Part shown: positions 54,025 through 63,533 of the stretch, piece by piece
How positions within the stretch are numbered: the first letter of the stretch is position 1
Layout of the letters: each line of letters starts with the position of its first letter
Assembly (NCBI GenBank): GCA_945897805.1
Contig: CAMDFX010000001.1
Span: 124,001 to 188,000 of the forward strand
Direction: 5' to 3'
DNA from: Chryseobacterium gleum
Lineage (GTDB): Bacteria > Bacteroidota > Bacteroidia > Flavobacteriales_D > Crocinitomicaceae
Length of the DNA stretch: 64,000 bases
Made by a program: the position numbers and the translations under genes
The notes under the pieces: generated by a model
Told to the model about the DNA's origin: nothing
Database searches by the model: none
What the model saw: the letters and a program-made list of their open reading frames with translations, nothing else

Positions 54025-54378
54025 ATGAAAAGTGGTTGGATGTATATTTTAATTTGTAACGATGGCAGTTATTATACTGGCAGCACAATCGATATAAATA
54101 GGAGGTTAAATCAGCACCAATTGGGACAAGGCGCAAATCACACAAAAAAGCGCTTGCCAGTAGAATTGATTTATTATGAAGAATATAGCAGAGTTTCAAC
54201 AGCATTTTATCGCGAAAAGCAAGTTCAAGGCTGGAGTCGCAGGAAAAAAGAAGCATTGATTAGGGGAGAATATGAAAAATTGCCAGAGTTGTCAAGAGCC
54301 TACAGGGACGTTGACTTCGACAAGCTCAGTCAACCCGACAAGCTCAGTCAAAATGATAAAAGTGCAGATGCAGACTGA
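54025..54378 (+). CDS. GIY-YIG nuclease-fold protein with repeat-encoded C-terminus
   Basis: 117 aa. GIY-YIG domain over residues 5-80: WMYILICNDGSYYTGSTIDINRRL (degenerate GIY as MYI, YIG as YTG), R26, RLNQHQLGQGANHTK, Y51-E52, YREKQVQGWSRRKK. This is the UPF0213/YhbQ-type single-domain group, usually ~90 aa. The extra residues 96-117 (VDFDKLSQPDKLSQNDK) are encoded by two direct repeats of gacaagctcagtcaa, and two inverted copies follow after the stop. Cellular role of the group is unknown. Confidence 0.85.
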   Translation: MKSGWMYILICNDGSYYTGSTIDINRRLNQHQLGQGANHTKKRLPVELIYYEEYSRVSTAFYREKQVQGWSRRKKEALIRGEYEKLPELSRAYRDVDFDKLSQPDKLSQNDKSADAD

Positions 54379-54416
54379 GGCACTCGAAGTCAGCATCTGG
54401 CACTCGAAGTCAGCAA
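54310..54416. repeat. REP-like palindromic repeat cluster at the GIY-YIG 3' end
   Basis: Two direct repeats on plus (ttgacttcgacaagctcagtcaa at 54311-54333 region, and gacaagctcagtcaa again at 54337-54351), followed by two inverted-orientation copies (ggcactcgaagtcagca at 54379-54395 and again at 54399-54415). The core TGACTTCGA (54312-54320) is the exact complement of TCGAAGTCA at 54384-54392 and 54404-54412. Two inward-facing arms could fold as a long hairpin. Confidence 0.8.
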
Positions 54417-54474
54417 TCAAACCTTTTCCATTCTAAACTGTTAACCATACAAACATCCAAACAAATCCAAAATC

Positions 54475-54846
54475 ATGTTAGACAAATCGAATTTCAACAA
54501 TTTAACACCTGAAGAGAAAAGAGTAATACTCAATAAAGGAACTGAAATGCCATTCACTGGAGAATTCAATTCCTGGAAAAAGGCGGGAACTTTTATTTGT
54601 CGCCAATGCGAAGCACCACTATATCATTCAGATTCGAAATTTGATTCTGGTTGCGGTTGGCCTTCTTTCGATGACGAGATTTCTGGAGCCGTAAGACAAG
54701 TTCCTGATGCTGATGGACGCAGGATCGAAATTGTTTGCAACCATTGCGAAGGACATTTAGGACATGTTTTTGTTGGGGAGCGATTCACAGCCAAAAACAC
54801 ACGACACTGCGTCAATTCAATTTCTTTGAAGTTTATTGAAGATTGA
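54475..54846 (+). CDS. msrB: Peptide-methionine (R)-S-oxide reductase
   Basis: 123 aa. MsrB marks: [16 protein letters not shown], the zinc sites CRQC and CNHC, GHLGHVF, and the catalytic cysteine in RHCVNS (usually RYCVNS). Reduces methionine-R-sulfoxide in damaged proteins. Single gene, convergent with the lytic transglycosylase gene (1 nt between stops). Confidence 0.93.
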   Translation: MLDKSNFNNLTPEEKRVILNKGTEMPFTGEFNSWKKAGTFICRQCEAPLYHSDSKFDSGCGWPSFDDEISGAVRQVPDADGRRIEIVCNHCEGHLGHVFVGERFTAKNTRHCVNSISLKFIED

Positions 54847-54847
54847 T

Positions 54848-55789
54848 TTATTCCACGCAATCAAACAATTTTACACATTCACTTTTTGTCATGTCGTGCA
54901 AAATGAATTGCGAAGCCAAAGCCAATTGCGTATAGTTTTGGGATGAATTTCCAAAGGAAGCCGCGTGCGTTTGCCACATGGCTTTGATTAAACTTTGTCC
55001 GCCTTCTGTTGGATTGATTTTATTGACCACAGCGCGCACATTCATCGAACCAGCGTGATATACATGCAACACAAACAAGCGAAACCACAAATCTGATTCA
55101 TCGTAAACAATATTGTGGTCGTTCAAAATTCTCTTTGCCTCTGGAATACAAATTCTATTGATTAATCGCGCAGCGCCGAAAGCAGATTTATTGAAATCTT
55201 TGCGTTCGTCGGTTGTTTTATTAACAATCAATCCTTGCGCCCGTGCAACTCCCGGCATCAATTGAAATGCGCCATAAGCTCCTGCAGAAGATTTTTTTAA
55301 TTGACCTGGACTTTCGATCAATAAAATAGCTTGCGCATACCAAGGATCAACGCCTTGACTTTCAAAAGCTAAAATGCCATTTGAAATGCTTGGATAAACT
55401 TCGTTGAATTTGTAAAAATCATTTTTTCCCGTGGTCACAAATATTTTGTCGGTTGAATCGACAGCGTTTGCCAATTTGATGCTGTCTTTGAAAATCGTTT
55501 TGTGTGCTTCTGTCTGTTTTGACCAATCTTTGTTTGACATTTTCAATAAAATTTGTCTATTTGAAGCAACATTAATCAAACAAGAATCTGGCGACAATTT
55601 CATGATTTCTTTCCAAAACGCAGGTTGAGGCAAAGTGTCCCATAAACCATCGAACAACGGTTGGGAATTCATCAAAATGCCACTTTTTTCTGGATTGGTG
55701 ACTTCAACCAATTCATGGTCCCAACTTGGAAGTTGCGCATAAAATGGCGCGAAAAATGCGGAGAAAACTAACATTAAAAAATATCGCAT
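54848..55789 (-). CDS. Lytic murein transglycosylase (SLT domain)
   Basis: 313 aa. Signal peptide 1-18 (ending FYAQ). SLT/lysozyme-like domain: catalytic Glu in LLIESPGQLKKSSAGAYGAFQLMPGVA, and the C-terminal VYHAGSMNVRAVV. Cleaves the MurNAc-GlcNAc bond of peptidoglycan leaving a 1,6-anhydro end. The S-P-G-Q sequence after the Glu differs from the usual ES-x-(F/Y)-x-P, so the exact subfamily is unsure. Confidence 0.85.
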   Translation of the reverse strand: MRYFLMLVFSAFFAPFYAQLPSWDHELVEVTNPEKSGILMNSQPLFDGLWDTLPQPAFWKEIMKLSPDSCLINVASNRQILLKMSNKDWSKQTEAHKTIFKDSIKLANAVDSTDKIFVTTGKNDFYKFNEVYPSISNGILAFESQGVDPWYAQAILLIESPGQLKKSSAGAYGAFQLMPGVARAQGLIVNKTTDERKDFNKSAFGAARLINRICIPEAKRILNDHNIVYDESDLWFRLFVLHVYHAGSMNVRAVVNKINPTEGGQSLIKAMWQTHAASFGNSSQNYTQLALASQFILHDMTKSECVKLFDCVE

Positions 55790-55970
55790 GGAGAGTGCTT
55801 TACGTTTGAAATCCTAAGGTATGGTTTTTTATCGAAAAATGAAGGGTTTTATTCGGTTTTAACGTTTTTAACTCCTTTTTGTGCCCTTTTTTAACGGAAA
55901 AAGTGATTTTTTAGAAAGTTAACTTGAAAACGATTTCAGAGTAATTTAATAATTCTAATTTCAAAAGTCG

Positions 55971-55978
55971 TACTTTTA
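55971..55978 (+). promoter_or_regulatory. Putative -7 box 4 nt before yidD
   Basis: TACTTTTA, one mismatch from TAnnTTTG, with 4 nt to the GTG start at 55983. Same geometry as tlyA and mtnC. Confidence 0.4.
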
Positions 55979-55982
55979 GCCT

Positions 55983-56234
55983 GTGAAAATCATTCGAAAA
56001 ATTATCCAATTTCCACTGATTCTATTGGTTAAAATTTATCAATGGATAATTAGTCCGCTATTTCCCACAGTTTGCAGATACGAGCCAACTTGCTCCAATT
56101 ACATGATTGAAGCGATTCAAATTTGGGGAATTTTTAAAGGAACTTATTTGGGAATAAAACGCATCGCTTCATGTCATCCTTGGGGCGGACATGGACATGA
56201 TCCTGTGCCGAAACGGAAAATGAAAAATCTTTAA
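55983..56234 (+). CDS. yidD: Membrane protein insertion efficiency factor YidD
   Basis: 83 aa with a GTG start. Typical YidD: amphipathic N-terminus ([38 protein letters not shown]) and [17 protein letters not shown], with three conserved cysteines. Aids YidC in membrane protein insertion. Ends overlap the convergent OsmC gene by 4 bp. Confidence 0.95.
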   Translation: MKIIRKIIQFPLILLVKIYQWIISPLFPTVCRYEPTCSNYMIEAIQIWGIFKGTYLGIKRIASCHPWGGHGHDPVPKRKMKNL

Positions 56235-56635
56235 TAACTAAAACTAAATTCAACCTCCACATTATCACCCAAGGTTTTCGCAACGGGACAAGCTTTTCCT
56301 GCGGCAATCACTTTTTGCGTTTGGTGTTCATCCCAATCATTTCCGCTTAAATCCATTTCAATCACTATTTTTTGGATTCTTCTCGGACTTTCGCCCATGA
56401 TTTTGGTAATCGTCGCATCGGCTTTTTTAAGTAAAAGTCCGTGATTGTTGCAGTAAATTCCCATGATGGTAATCATGCAGGAAGCATAGGAAGTGGCAAC
56501 CAAATCTGTGGGAGAAAAAGCTTCTCCTTTGCCGTTGTTGTCGATGGGTGCATCGGTGAAAATCGTCGTTCCTGATGCCAAATGTTCACAGGAAGTTCGT
56601 AAATCGCCGAGATATGTTACTTTGGATGTTGCCAT
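56231..56635 (-). CDS. OsmC-family peroxiredoxin-like protein
   Basis: 134 aa from ATG 56635. OsmC motifs with the two active-site cysteines: C53 in ATSYASCM and C116 in GKACPVAK. Family members reduce organic hydroperoxides with lipoyl-type thiols as reductant; lipoyl synthase is encoded 0.9 kb away. Convergent, 4-bp overlap with yidD. Confidence 0.9.
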   Translation of the reverse strand: MATSKVTYLGDLRTSCEHLASGTTIFTDAPIDNNGKGEAFSPTDLVATSYASCMITIMGIYCNNHGLLLKKADATITKIMGESPRRIQKIVIEMDLSGNDWDEHQTQKVIAAGKACPVAKTLGDNVEVEFSFSY

Positions 56636-56751
56636 TGCTTTTTGGTTTGAAAAGTAAAGGTAGGAAAAAACGACTGACAATGAATTGAGACTGCATTTTT
56701 ATTCCTTTAGACGAACTAAAAAGTTGTATTTTTGTTCTATATTTTAGTAAA

Positions 56752-57498
56752 ATGTTTCCAAAATTCGCACTTCTGCTTTCATTGATTTTTCCGTTCTTTT
56801 CGAATGGACAAAATGTCGTGGATAAAAGTCTCGGAGCGGTTTACAAAAAGCAGTTTGGAGGTGGTGTTATGTTGGCTACTACTGGGGTTGGCGCCGAGGG
56901 ATTTTATGGATTTCAAAAGCAAAAGAAAACCACTTGGTTGATCAGTTTGGCTGTTGGGAACTTGAAAAGTGAAAAGCAATCGAAACTTTACAACAACAAT
57001 TACAAAGATGCGCGCGGCTATTATTTTGGAAAAATCAATAGTTTGTTTTATTTGAACGCATCTTTTGGAGCTTCACATCTTTTGTATGAAAGTCAAAGAA
57101 TACAGGGCGTGGAGATTAGCGGAGTTTGGAGTGCAGGACTTAACCTGGCTTATTTGAAACCGATTTTTCTGATGATTCGAGAACCTTACATTGGTGGTCA
57201 AGGATATGAAGAGCCTGTCAATGTGCGATATGACCCTGAAATTCATTACGAGGAGAATATTTACGGTAAATCTCCTTTTTTCACCGGGATAAAGGAAGGA
57301 AAATTTACTTCAGGAATGCAATTAAAAGCGGGAGTTTTGTTCAATTTGAGTAAATTTGACCAATCAATTAGAGGAATCGAAATCGGAACCAAAATAGATT
57401 ATTTCTTCAAACCAGTAGATTTAATGTATGCTTCACCCTCGAAATCTTTATTTAATACTTTGTATGCCAAATTTTTAATTGGTACTAAAAGAACTTAG
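56752..57498 (+). CDS. Outer-membrane beta-barrel-like protein upstream of lipA
   Basis: 248 aa. Signal peptide 1-20 (ending FSNGQ). Alternating aromatic-rich strands ([48 protein letters not shown]) suggest a small outer-membrane barrel. 2 nt before lipA on the same strand. In other flavobacteria a similar gene is found next to lipA (recollection, not checked). Function unknown. Confidence 0.7.
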   Translation: MFPKFALLLSLIFPFFSNGQNVVDKSLGAVYKKQFGGGVMLATTGVGAEGFYGFQKQKKTTWLISLAVGNLKSEKQSKLYNNNYKDARGYYFGKINSLFYLNASFGASHLLYESQRIQGVEISGVWSAGLNLAYLKPIFLMIREPYIGGQGYEEPVNVRYDPEIHYEENIYGKSPFFTGIKEGKFTSGMQLKAGVLFNLSKFDQSIRGIEIGTKIDYFFKPVDLMYASPSKSLFNTLYAKFLIGTKRT

Positions 57499-57500
57499 TT

Positions 57501-58382
57501 ATGAGTGAAATCATTGAAAAAGATAACAATTCTGTAAGAATTAAAAAGCCAAAATGGTTGCGTGTAAAATTGCCAACAGGCGAAAATTACCGCAAAGTGC
57601 GTGCTTTGGTGGACGAACATAAATTGCACACGATTTGCGAAAGCGGAAGTTGTCCAAACATGGGCGAATGCTGGGGTGAAGGAACAGCAACTTTCATGAT
57701 TTTGGGAAATATTTGTACCCGAAGTTGTGGTTTTTGTGCGGTTCAAACCGGCAGACCGTTAGAAGTTGACATTTATGAGCCGGGAAGAGTGGCGCACAGT
57801 GTCAAAACAATGGGTGTAAAACATGCCGTTTTGACTTCTGTTGACCGCGACGATTTGAAAGACGGTGGTTCCGAAATTTGGGTGCAAACGGTGAAAGCCA
57901 TCAGACATCAATCGCCGCAAACGACCATGGAAACCTTGATTCCAGATTTTGCTGGGAAATGGGAAAATTTGCAAAATATCATTGATGTTGCACCAGAAAT
58001 TGTATCGCACAACTTGGAAACTGTGCGTCGATTGACCAAACAAGTGCGCATTCAAGCAAAGTATGACCGAAGTTTGGAAGTTTTGTTTCGCTTGAAAAAA
58101 GGAGGAATGAGAACCAAATCAGGCGTCATGTTGGGCTTGGGAGAAACGCACGAAGAAGTCTTGGAAACAATGGAAGATTTGCGAAGTGTGAATGTTGATA
58201 TTTTGACTTTAGGACAATATTTGCAGCCAACGCCAAAGCACTTGCCAATTCATGAATTTATCACGCCAGAAAGATTCGAAGAATATAGGATAAAAGGTAT
58301 GGAAATGGGATTTCGATATGTCGAAAGTGGTCCTTTGGTGCGCTCTTCTTATCATGCTGAAAAACACATCTTTGATTTATAA
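57501..58382 (+). CDS. lipA: Lipoyl synthase
   Basis: 293 aa. Radical SAM enzyme with the auxiliary cluster [12 protein letters not shown] (C46, C51, C57) and the radical [11 protein letters not shown] (C72, C76, C79). Inserts two sulfurs into octanoyl chains of lipoyl-dependent proteins. Needs Fe-S supply, consistent with the suf operon at 4.8-8.7 kb. 8 nt before the ABC exporter gene. Confidence 0.96.
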   Translation: MSEIIEKDNNSVRIKKPKWLRVKLPTGENYRKVRALVDEHKLHTICESGSCPNMGECWGEGTATFMILGNICTRSCGFCAVQTGRPLEVDIYEPGRVAHSVKTMGVKHAVLTSVDRDDLKDGGSEIWVQTVKAIRHQSPQTTMETLIPDFAGKWENLQNIIDVAPEIVSHNLETVRRLTKQVRIQAKYDRSLEVLFRLKKGGMRTKSGVMLGLGETHEEVLETMEDLRSVNVDILTLGQYLQPTPKHLPIHEFITPERFEEYRIKGMEMGFRYVESGPLVRSSYHAEKHIFDL

Positions 58383-58390
58383 GTTTTTCA

Positions 58391-60154
58391 ATGTCAGAAC
58401 AGTCCAAGTTAGATTTTAAAGTTTTTAAAAGATTGATGTTTTTTGTAAAATCTTACAAGAAATTCTTGCTTTTTTCGCTGTTTTGTACCTTGACTTTGTC
58501 CGCCTTGACTCCTTTGCGACCGATGTTAATTGGGTCAATGGTGAGCGATTTCATCATCAACACCCAAAACGAATCTGCGCTATTCAAATGGTTCATGATT
58601 TTGTTGGCCTTGCTTTTAGTCGAAGGTGTTTTTCAATTCATGAATTCCTATTTCAGTAATTTATTGGCGCAAACTGTCATTAGCGACATTAGAAATAGAT
58701 TGTTTGAACATTTTATTTCATTCAGAATGAAGTATTTTGATCAAACGCCAATCGGAAATCTGGTAACACGCTTGGTTTCTGATATTGAAGCAATTTCCGA
58801 GGTTTTTTCTTCTGGATTGATCGAAATTCTAGGCGATTTAATGATGTTGATTTTTATCATAATCATTATGCTGATAACCAATTGGCAGTTGACATTGATG
58901 ACTTTGATTCCGATTCCTTTATTGATTTTAGCGACCAGAATTTTTGCCCGCGCAATGCGTAATTCCTTTCAATCTGAACGTTTGCAAGTGACACGATTGA
59001 ATACTTTTGTGCAAGAACACATTTCTGGAATGTCGATTGTGCAACTTTTCAATAGAGAAAAGCAAGAGCAAAAGGAGTTTGAGTCGATCAACAACGACCA
59101 CAAACAAGCGCAAGTAAATGCTATTTGGGCCTTTTCAATTTTCTTTCCAGTGGTTGAAATTTTGTCTTCTCTTTCCATCGCTTTGATGTTGGTTTGGGGC
59201 GCATTTCAGTTTTTGGGAGATAATACGCCTGAGCCAGCGAAATTGTATGAGCAGATATTTGCTTTTACTTTGTGGATCAACATGTTGTTTCGCCCAATCA
59301 GACAGTTGGCAGATAAATTCAATATTTTACAGCGTGGAATTGTTCGTGCAGAAAGGGTTTTTGAAGTATTAGACATGCACGAAGATGTGCAAATTGAAGG
59401 TGAAATTAAAGACATCAATTTCAGTCAAGACATTCATTTTAAAGACATTTATTTCGCTTATAAGGACGAAGATTGGGTGTTAAAAAACATTAACTTGACG
59501 ATTGAAAGCGGAAAAACGGTGGCATTTGTTGGCGCAACTGGTGCTGGAAAATCTTCGATAGTGAATTTACTCGGAAGGTTTTATGAATTCCAAAAAGGAA
59601 CAATTTCTTTAGGAGAAACAGATATCAAAGAGCTTGAGTTGAGTTATTTGAGAAAAAATATTGCGATTGTTTTACAAGATGTATTTTTATTTTCCGGGAC
59701 GATTTTTGAAAATATCACTTTGGGCGATCCTTCCATTACCAAAGAGCAAGTGATTGAAGCTGCAAAAGCGGTGAGTGCGCACGATTTTATCAATAAATTG
59801 CCACAAGGTTATGACTATGAAGTAGGTGAACGAGGCGGCGTTTTATCTGTAGGTCAGCGACAATTATTGGCATTTATACGCGCTTATGTTTACAATCCAC
59901 ACATTTTGATTTTGGATGAAGCAACCTCAAGTGTGGACAATGAATCTGAAGAATTGATTCAAAAAGCCACTGAAAAATTGACGCAAGGAAGAACTTCCAT
60001 TGTGATTGCACACCGTTTATCTACGATTCAAAATGCAGATAAAATCGTGGTGATGGACCATGGAGAAATTATAGAAAAAGGCACGCATAATGAATTACTT
60101 GCTTCTGAAGGTTATTACCGCAGATTGTATGACATTCAATTTGCTGACAAATAA
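58391..60154 (+). CDS. ABC exporter, fused membrane and ATPase domains
   Basis: 587 aa. Six-helix membrane domain (about 20-310), then an ATPase domain with Walker A GATGAGKSS (K387), signature LSVGQRQ (degenerate from LSGGQ), Walker B LILDEATSS and H-loop IAHRLST. Half-transporter of the MsbA/multidrug/lipid export class, working as homo- or heterodimer. Substrate not deducible. Confidence 0.92.
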   Translation: MSEQSKLDFKVFKRLMFFVKSYKKFLLFSLFCTLTLSALTPLRPMLIGSMVSDFIINTQNESALFKWFMILLALLLVEGVFQFMNSYFSNLLAQTVISDIRNRLFEHFISFRMKYFDQTPIGNLVTRLVSDIEAISEVFSSGLIEILGDLMMLIFIIIIMLITNWQLTLMTLIPIPLLILATRIFARAMRNSFQSERLQVTRLNTFVQEHISGMSIVQLFNREKQEQKEFESINNDHKQAQVNAIWAFSIFFPVVEILSSLSIALMLVWGAFQFLGDNTPEPAKLYEQIFAFTLWINMLFRPIRQLADKFNILQRGIVRAERVFEVLDMHEDVQIEGEIKDINFSQDIHFKDIYFAYKDEDWVLKNINLTIESGKTVAFVGATGAGKSSIVNLLGRFYEFQKGTISLGETDIKELELSYLRKNIAIVLQDVFLFSGTIFENITLGDPSITKEQVIEAAKAVSAHDFINKLPQGYDYEVGERGGVLSVGQRQLLAFIRAYVYNPHILILDEATSSVDNESEELIQKATEKLTQGRTSIVIAHRLSTIQNADKIVVMDHGEIIEKGTHNELLASEGYYRRLYDIQFADK

Positions 60155-60224
60155 ACAAAGCAATCTAAAAAAGTGAATTGAATCATTTATAAATTTGTAC
60201 TTCACATCTTCACTCTAATCAGGT

Positions 60225-61127
60225 ATGGAAATTTCTTCCACTTCAAGTCAACCCAATTTTTCGCGAATTATTCATGGTCATTGGCGTTTGCTTGAATGGA
60301 ATTTATCACCGCAAGCATTGTTGACTTTGGTTTCTCAAGCTCTGGAATTGGGCATTTCAACCATCGATCAGGCGGATATATATGGCGGTTACCGTTGCGA
60401 AGCTATTTTGGGAGAAGCTGTGTCCATTCAGCCAGGATTGAGAAAAGATTTGCAATTGGTTTCAAAATGTGGAATCAAGTTGATGTCTGAAAAATTTCCT
60501 GAGCGACAAATCAAACACTACGATTACAGCAAAAAGTACATCAATCAATCGGTTGAAAATTCACTTTCTAATTTGCACACGGATTACCTCGACGTTTTAT
60601 TATTGCATCGACCATCGCCATTTTTCAATGCGGAGGAAGTCGCTGAAACATTTGCTGAATTAAAGCAAAGCGGAAAAGTATTGCAATTTGGCGTATCTAA
60701 CTTTTGGTCACATCAAATGGATTTATTGAACTCCTTTTTGCGTGATCCGTTGGTGACCAATCAAGTGGAAATTTCTCCCTTTTGTTTGGATTATTTCCAA
60801 AATGGAACGGTTGAAATGATGCAGAAAAATCAAGTTTCACCCATGGCTTGGTCGCCTTTGGCAGGAGGGAAATTGATGAATCCACAAGACGAAAAGGGAA
60901 ATCGAATTTTCAAATCACTGCAAGATGTTGCGCATGAATTGAATGAAGATTCCATCGAAAAAGTGGTTTACGCTTGGTTGATGAAACATCCGTCCAAAAT
61001 TTTGCCTGTTGTCGGAACTGGGAAAATTGAAAGACTGAAATTGGCAGTCGAAGCGCAAGAGCTGGAAATATCGCTTGAGCAGTGGTTTAAAATTTATGTC
61101 GCAGGATTAGGAAATTCTTTGCCTTGA
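60225..61127 (+). CDS. Aldo/keto reductase
   Basis: 300 aa TIM-barrel AKR. Catalytic tetrad visible: D and Y in STIDQADIYGGYRCE, K in LVSKCG, H in VLLLHRPSPF. NADPH site in SNFW and PLAGGKLM. Reduces carbonyl compounds; substrate unknown. Monocistronic, convergent with the methyltransferase. Confidence 0.9.
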   Translation: MEISSTSSQPNFSRIIHGHWRLLEWNLSPQALLTLVSQALELGISTIDQADIYGGYRCEAILGEAVSIQPGLRKDLQLVSKCGIKLMSEKFPERQIKHYDYSKKYINQSVENSLSNLHTDYLDVLLLHRPSPFFNAEEVAETFAELKQSGKVLQFGVSNFWSHQMDLLNSFLRDPLVTNQVEISPFCLDYFQNGTVEMMQKNQVSPMAWSPLAGGKLMNPQDEKGNRIFKSLQDVAHELNEDSIEKVVYAWLMKHPSKILPVVGTGKIERLKLAVEAQELEISLEQWFKIYVAGLGNSLP

Positions 61128-61134
61128 ATTAACC

Positions 61135-62460
61135 TTAAATCTTCATTCTAATCCGCCATTCTTTTGGATACAAATTATTGAAGCGATTCCCTATATGTTT
61201 GATCCATCCCAAAGGTTCATTTTGGAATTGCATGACATTGAATCCATGTTTTCCTTCGATTGAAAAAGTATCGCCATGAAGATACGATAACGCTTGATTT
61301 AAATCTAATTCTATTTTGGGTAAATCTTGGCGCAACAATTTCGGATTCAGCACCAAAGCTTCATGTGGAATCAATCCTTTTTTGGCAATTTCGCCCAATT
61401 CTGTTCCCATTTTGATGACACGCATTTGGTTTTGCAAATAGATGATTTCCTCAGTAAATTGTGCAGGAACCGCAAACGAATAATTGGTCCACTGAATTGC
61501 TTTCATTTCATTTAAATCAGCAAATTCTGTCAGTGGGGAAATGTCTTTGATGGCTGTGACTTCTGCTTTTTTGTTCAACCTCAATTTGAGTTGATTTCTC
61601 GTTCCTTCTTTTTGCAAAACACAAATGAAAAAGCCTTCAGTTTCCACCAACGAAGGCAAAGCGTAATTGCCAACATCGTTTCTGCCTTTTTTGAAATGCG
61701 TTGTTTCTATCGGAACAATTTCTGCTTGCAATTCATTCAAAAGCCAAGCGATATTTTCTTCGTTTTCTTGCGTGTTGAAAGTGCAAGTGGAGTAAACCAA
61801 AAATCCTCCCGGTTGCAAACTTTCCCAAACATCCATCACGATGCGTTTTTGGCGTGCGGCACACAAATCAACATTCGATTGCGACCATTCATTGCGTGAA
61901 GCGTGATCTTTGCGAAACATTCCCTCGCCAGAGCAAGGCGCATCCACGACAATCAAATCGAAAAAATCAGGAATGCGCTGAAAATCTGCTGGGTCGTTGT
62001 TGGTGACAATTGAATTTGAATAGCCCCATTTGGTCATGTTTTCCTTCAAAATTTTGGAACGCGCTTGAATCACTTCGTTGGAAACGAGCAATCCTTCGTT
62101 GGTTAAAAAGCGGGCAATCAAAGTGCTTTTTCCACCCGGCGCAGCACATAAATCCAATACAAATGGATTTTCTGGCAAAGGAAGTTGATTCAAAACGGTT
62201 TCTAAAAACATTGAGCCTGCTTCTTGCGGATAATATGTTCCTGCGTGAAACATTGGGTCTTTGGTGAAAAATGGCCTTTCGGTCAAATAAAAAGCATTTG
62301 TACACCACGGAATTTCTTTCAAAATCGGTAATTCAACTTCGGTCTTCAGAGGATTTCTGCGAATCGAAACGGGCGAATCAGTTTCCAGGGCTGTCAATAA
62401 TTCAACACCCAAAAAGGCATCATTTTCAACACGTTTTTTAAAATCTTCCGGAAGTGACAT
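61135..62460 (-). CDS. RsmF/NOL1-NOP2-family RNA (cytosine-5) methyltransferase
   Basis: 441 aa. SAM-binding motif DLCAAPGGKST, the two catalytic cysteines in DAPCSGEGMFR and YSTCTFN, and a C-terminal PUA-like region (GDTFSIEGKHGFNVMQFQNEPLGWIK). Methylates cytosine 5 of rRNA or tRNA; the C-terminal layout resembles RsmF (YebU). Target not certain. Confidence 0.9.
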   Translation of the reverse strand: MSLPEDFKKRVENDAFLGVELLTALETDSPVSIRRNPLKTEVELPILKEIPWCTNAFYLTERPFFTKDPMFHAGTYYPQEAGSMFLETVLNQLPLPENPFVLDLCAAPGGKSTLIARFLTNEGLLVSNEVIQARSKILKENMTKWGYSNSIVTNNDPADFQRIPDFFDLIVVDAPCSGEGMFRKDHASRNEWSQSNVDLCAARQKRIVMDVWESLQPGGFLVYSTCTFNTQENEENIAWLLNELQAEIVPIETTHFKKGRNDVGNYALPSLVETEGFFICVLQKEGTRNQLKLRLNKKAEVTAIKDISPLTEFADLNEMKAIQWTNYSFAVPAQFTEEIIYLQNQMRVIKMGTELGEIAKKGLIPHEALVLNPKLLRQDLPKIELDLNQALSYLHGDTFSIEGKHGFNVMQFQNEPLGWIKHIGNRFNNLYPKEWRIRMKI

Positions 62461-62488
62461 AAGCTAAAATTACAATTATTGCTTTGAT

Positions 62489-63511
62489 TTAAAATTCCAT
62501 TCTTGCTTGTGCGCTGACACTTTGATCAGTAAACATTTTTTCTTGATACATAAAATAACCAGTCATGGCAATCATTGCGGCATTGTCTGTGCAAAATTCA
62601 AACTTCGGAATATACACGTCCCAACCATTTATTTTTCCAATTTCTTGCAATTTATTACGCAAACCAGAATTCGCAGAAACACCACCTGCAATGGCAATTT
62701 GTTTTATATTTAAGTCCTTACTCGCTTTCAATAATTTCACAAACAAAATATTTAAAATCGATTTTTGAACAGAAGCGCAAATATCGTTCAATTCAGTTTC
62801 CATGAAATCAGCTTGAATTTTGGTTTGTTTTTGCAAAAAATAGAGAATGGACGTTTTCAATCCGCTGAAACTAAAATCGTAATTCGGCATATTCGGTTTC
62901 GCAAATTCAAAACGATTTTCATTTCCCAATTGCGCATATTTGTCAATTAAAGGACCGCCAGGATAGGGCAAACCGAGAATTTTGGCAGTTTTGTCAAAAG
63001 CTTCTCCTGCGGCATCGTCAATGGTGGTTCCAATGATTTCCATTTCTAAGTGATTTTTCACCAAAACGATTTGCGTATGTCCGCCAGAAACGGTCAAACA
63101 CAAAAATGGAAACTGAGGTTTGGATTGATTTTCTTGGTCGATAAAATGTGCCAAAACGTGCCCATGCATGTGATTCACGTCAATCAAAGGAATGTTTTTT
63201 GCCATCGCAAAAGCTTTCGCAAAGGATGTCCCAACGACCAGCGAACCGAGTAATCCTGGACCTCTTGTAAAGGCAATTGCATCAATATCATCTGCAGAAA
63301 TTCCAGCTTGTTTTATCGCTGCGTCCACCACTGGAATGATGTTTTGTTGATGCGCCCGTGAAGCCAATTCAGGAACAACGCCACCATATTTTTCATGAAT
63401 CGCTTGGCCTGCAATTACGTTTGATAAAATGGTGCTATTTTTGATTACAGCTGCCGAAGTATCGTCGCAAGATGACTCAATGCCTAAAATGATAGTATGA
63501 TTATTGCCCAA
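62489..63511 (-). CDS. tsaD: tRNA N6-threonylcarbamoyltransferase TsaD
   Basis: 340 aa if a TTG at 63511 is the start; a TTG at 63550 gives 353 aa, but that start would overlap the divergent gene. Family length (about 337) favours the shorter form. Motifs: ILGIESSCDDTSA, the iron-binding HMHGHVLAH, GASGG-type VSGGHTQI, and AIAGGVSANSGLR. With TsaB/TsaE it transfers threonylcarbamoyl to A37 of tRNAs reading ANN codons. No ATG start is available. Confidence 0.94.
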   Translation of the reverse strand: MGNNHTIILGIESSCDDTSAAVIKNSTILSNVIAGQAIHEKYGGVVPELASRAHQQNIIPVVDAAIKQAGISADDIDAIAFTRGPGLLGSLVVGTSFAKAFAMAKNIPLIDVNHMHGHVLAHFIDQENQSKPQFPFLCLTVSGGHTQIVLVKNHLEMEIIGTTIDDAAGEAFDKTAKILGLPYPGGPLIDKYAQLGNENRFEFAKPNMPNYDFSFSGLKTSILYFLQKQTKIQADFMETELNDICASVQKSILNILFVKLLKASKDLNIKQIAIAGGVSANSGLRNKLQEIGKINGWDVYIPKFEFCTDNAAMIAMTGYFMYQEKMFTDQSVSAQARMEF

Positions 63512-63517
63512 TTTCCT

Positions 63518-63525
63518 TAAATTTG
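63518..63525 (+). promoter_or_regulatory. Putative -7 box of the TamB-like gene
   Basis: TAAATTTG, an exact TAnnTTTG match, 8 nt before the ATG at 63534. It lies upstream of, and next to, the divergent tsaD start. Confidence 0.5.
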
Positions 63526-63533
63526 TAATTAGA

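Noticed and set aside
53774-54256. 160-aa minus-strand ORF spanning the lipoprotein end and the GIY-YIG gene
   Set aside because: Cys/His/Tyr-rich noise composition and antisense to two recognised proteins.
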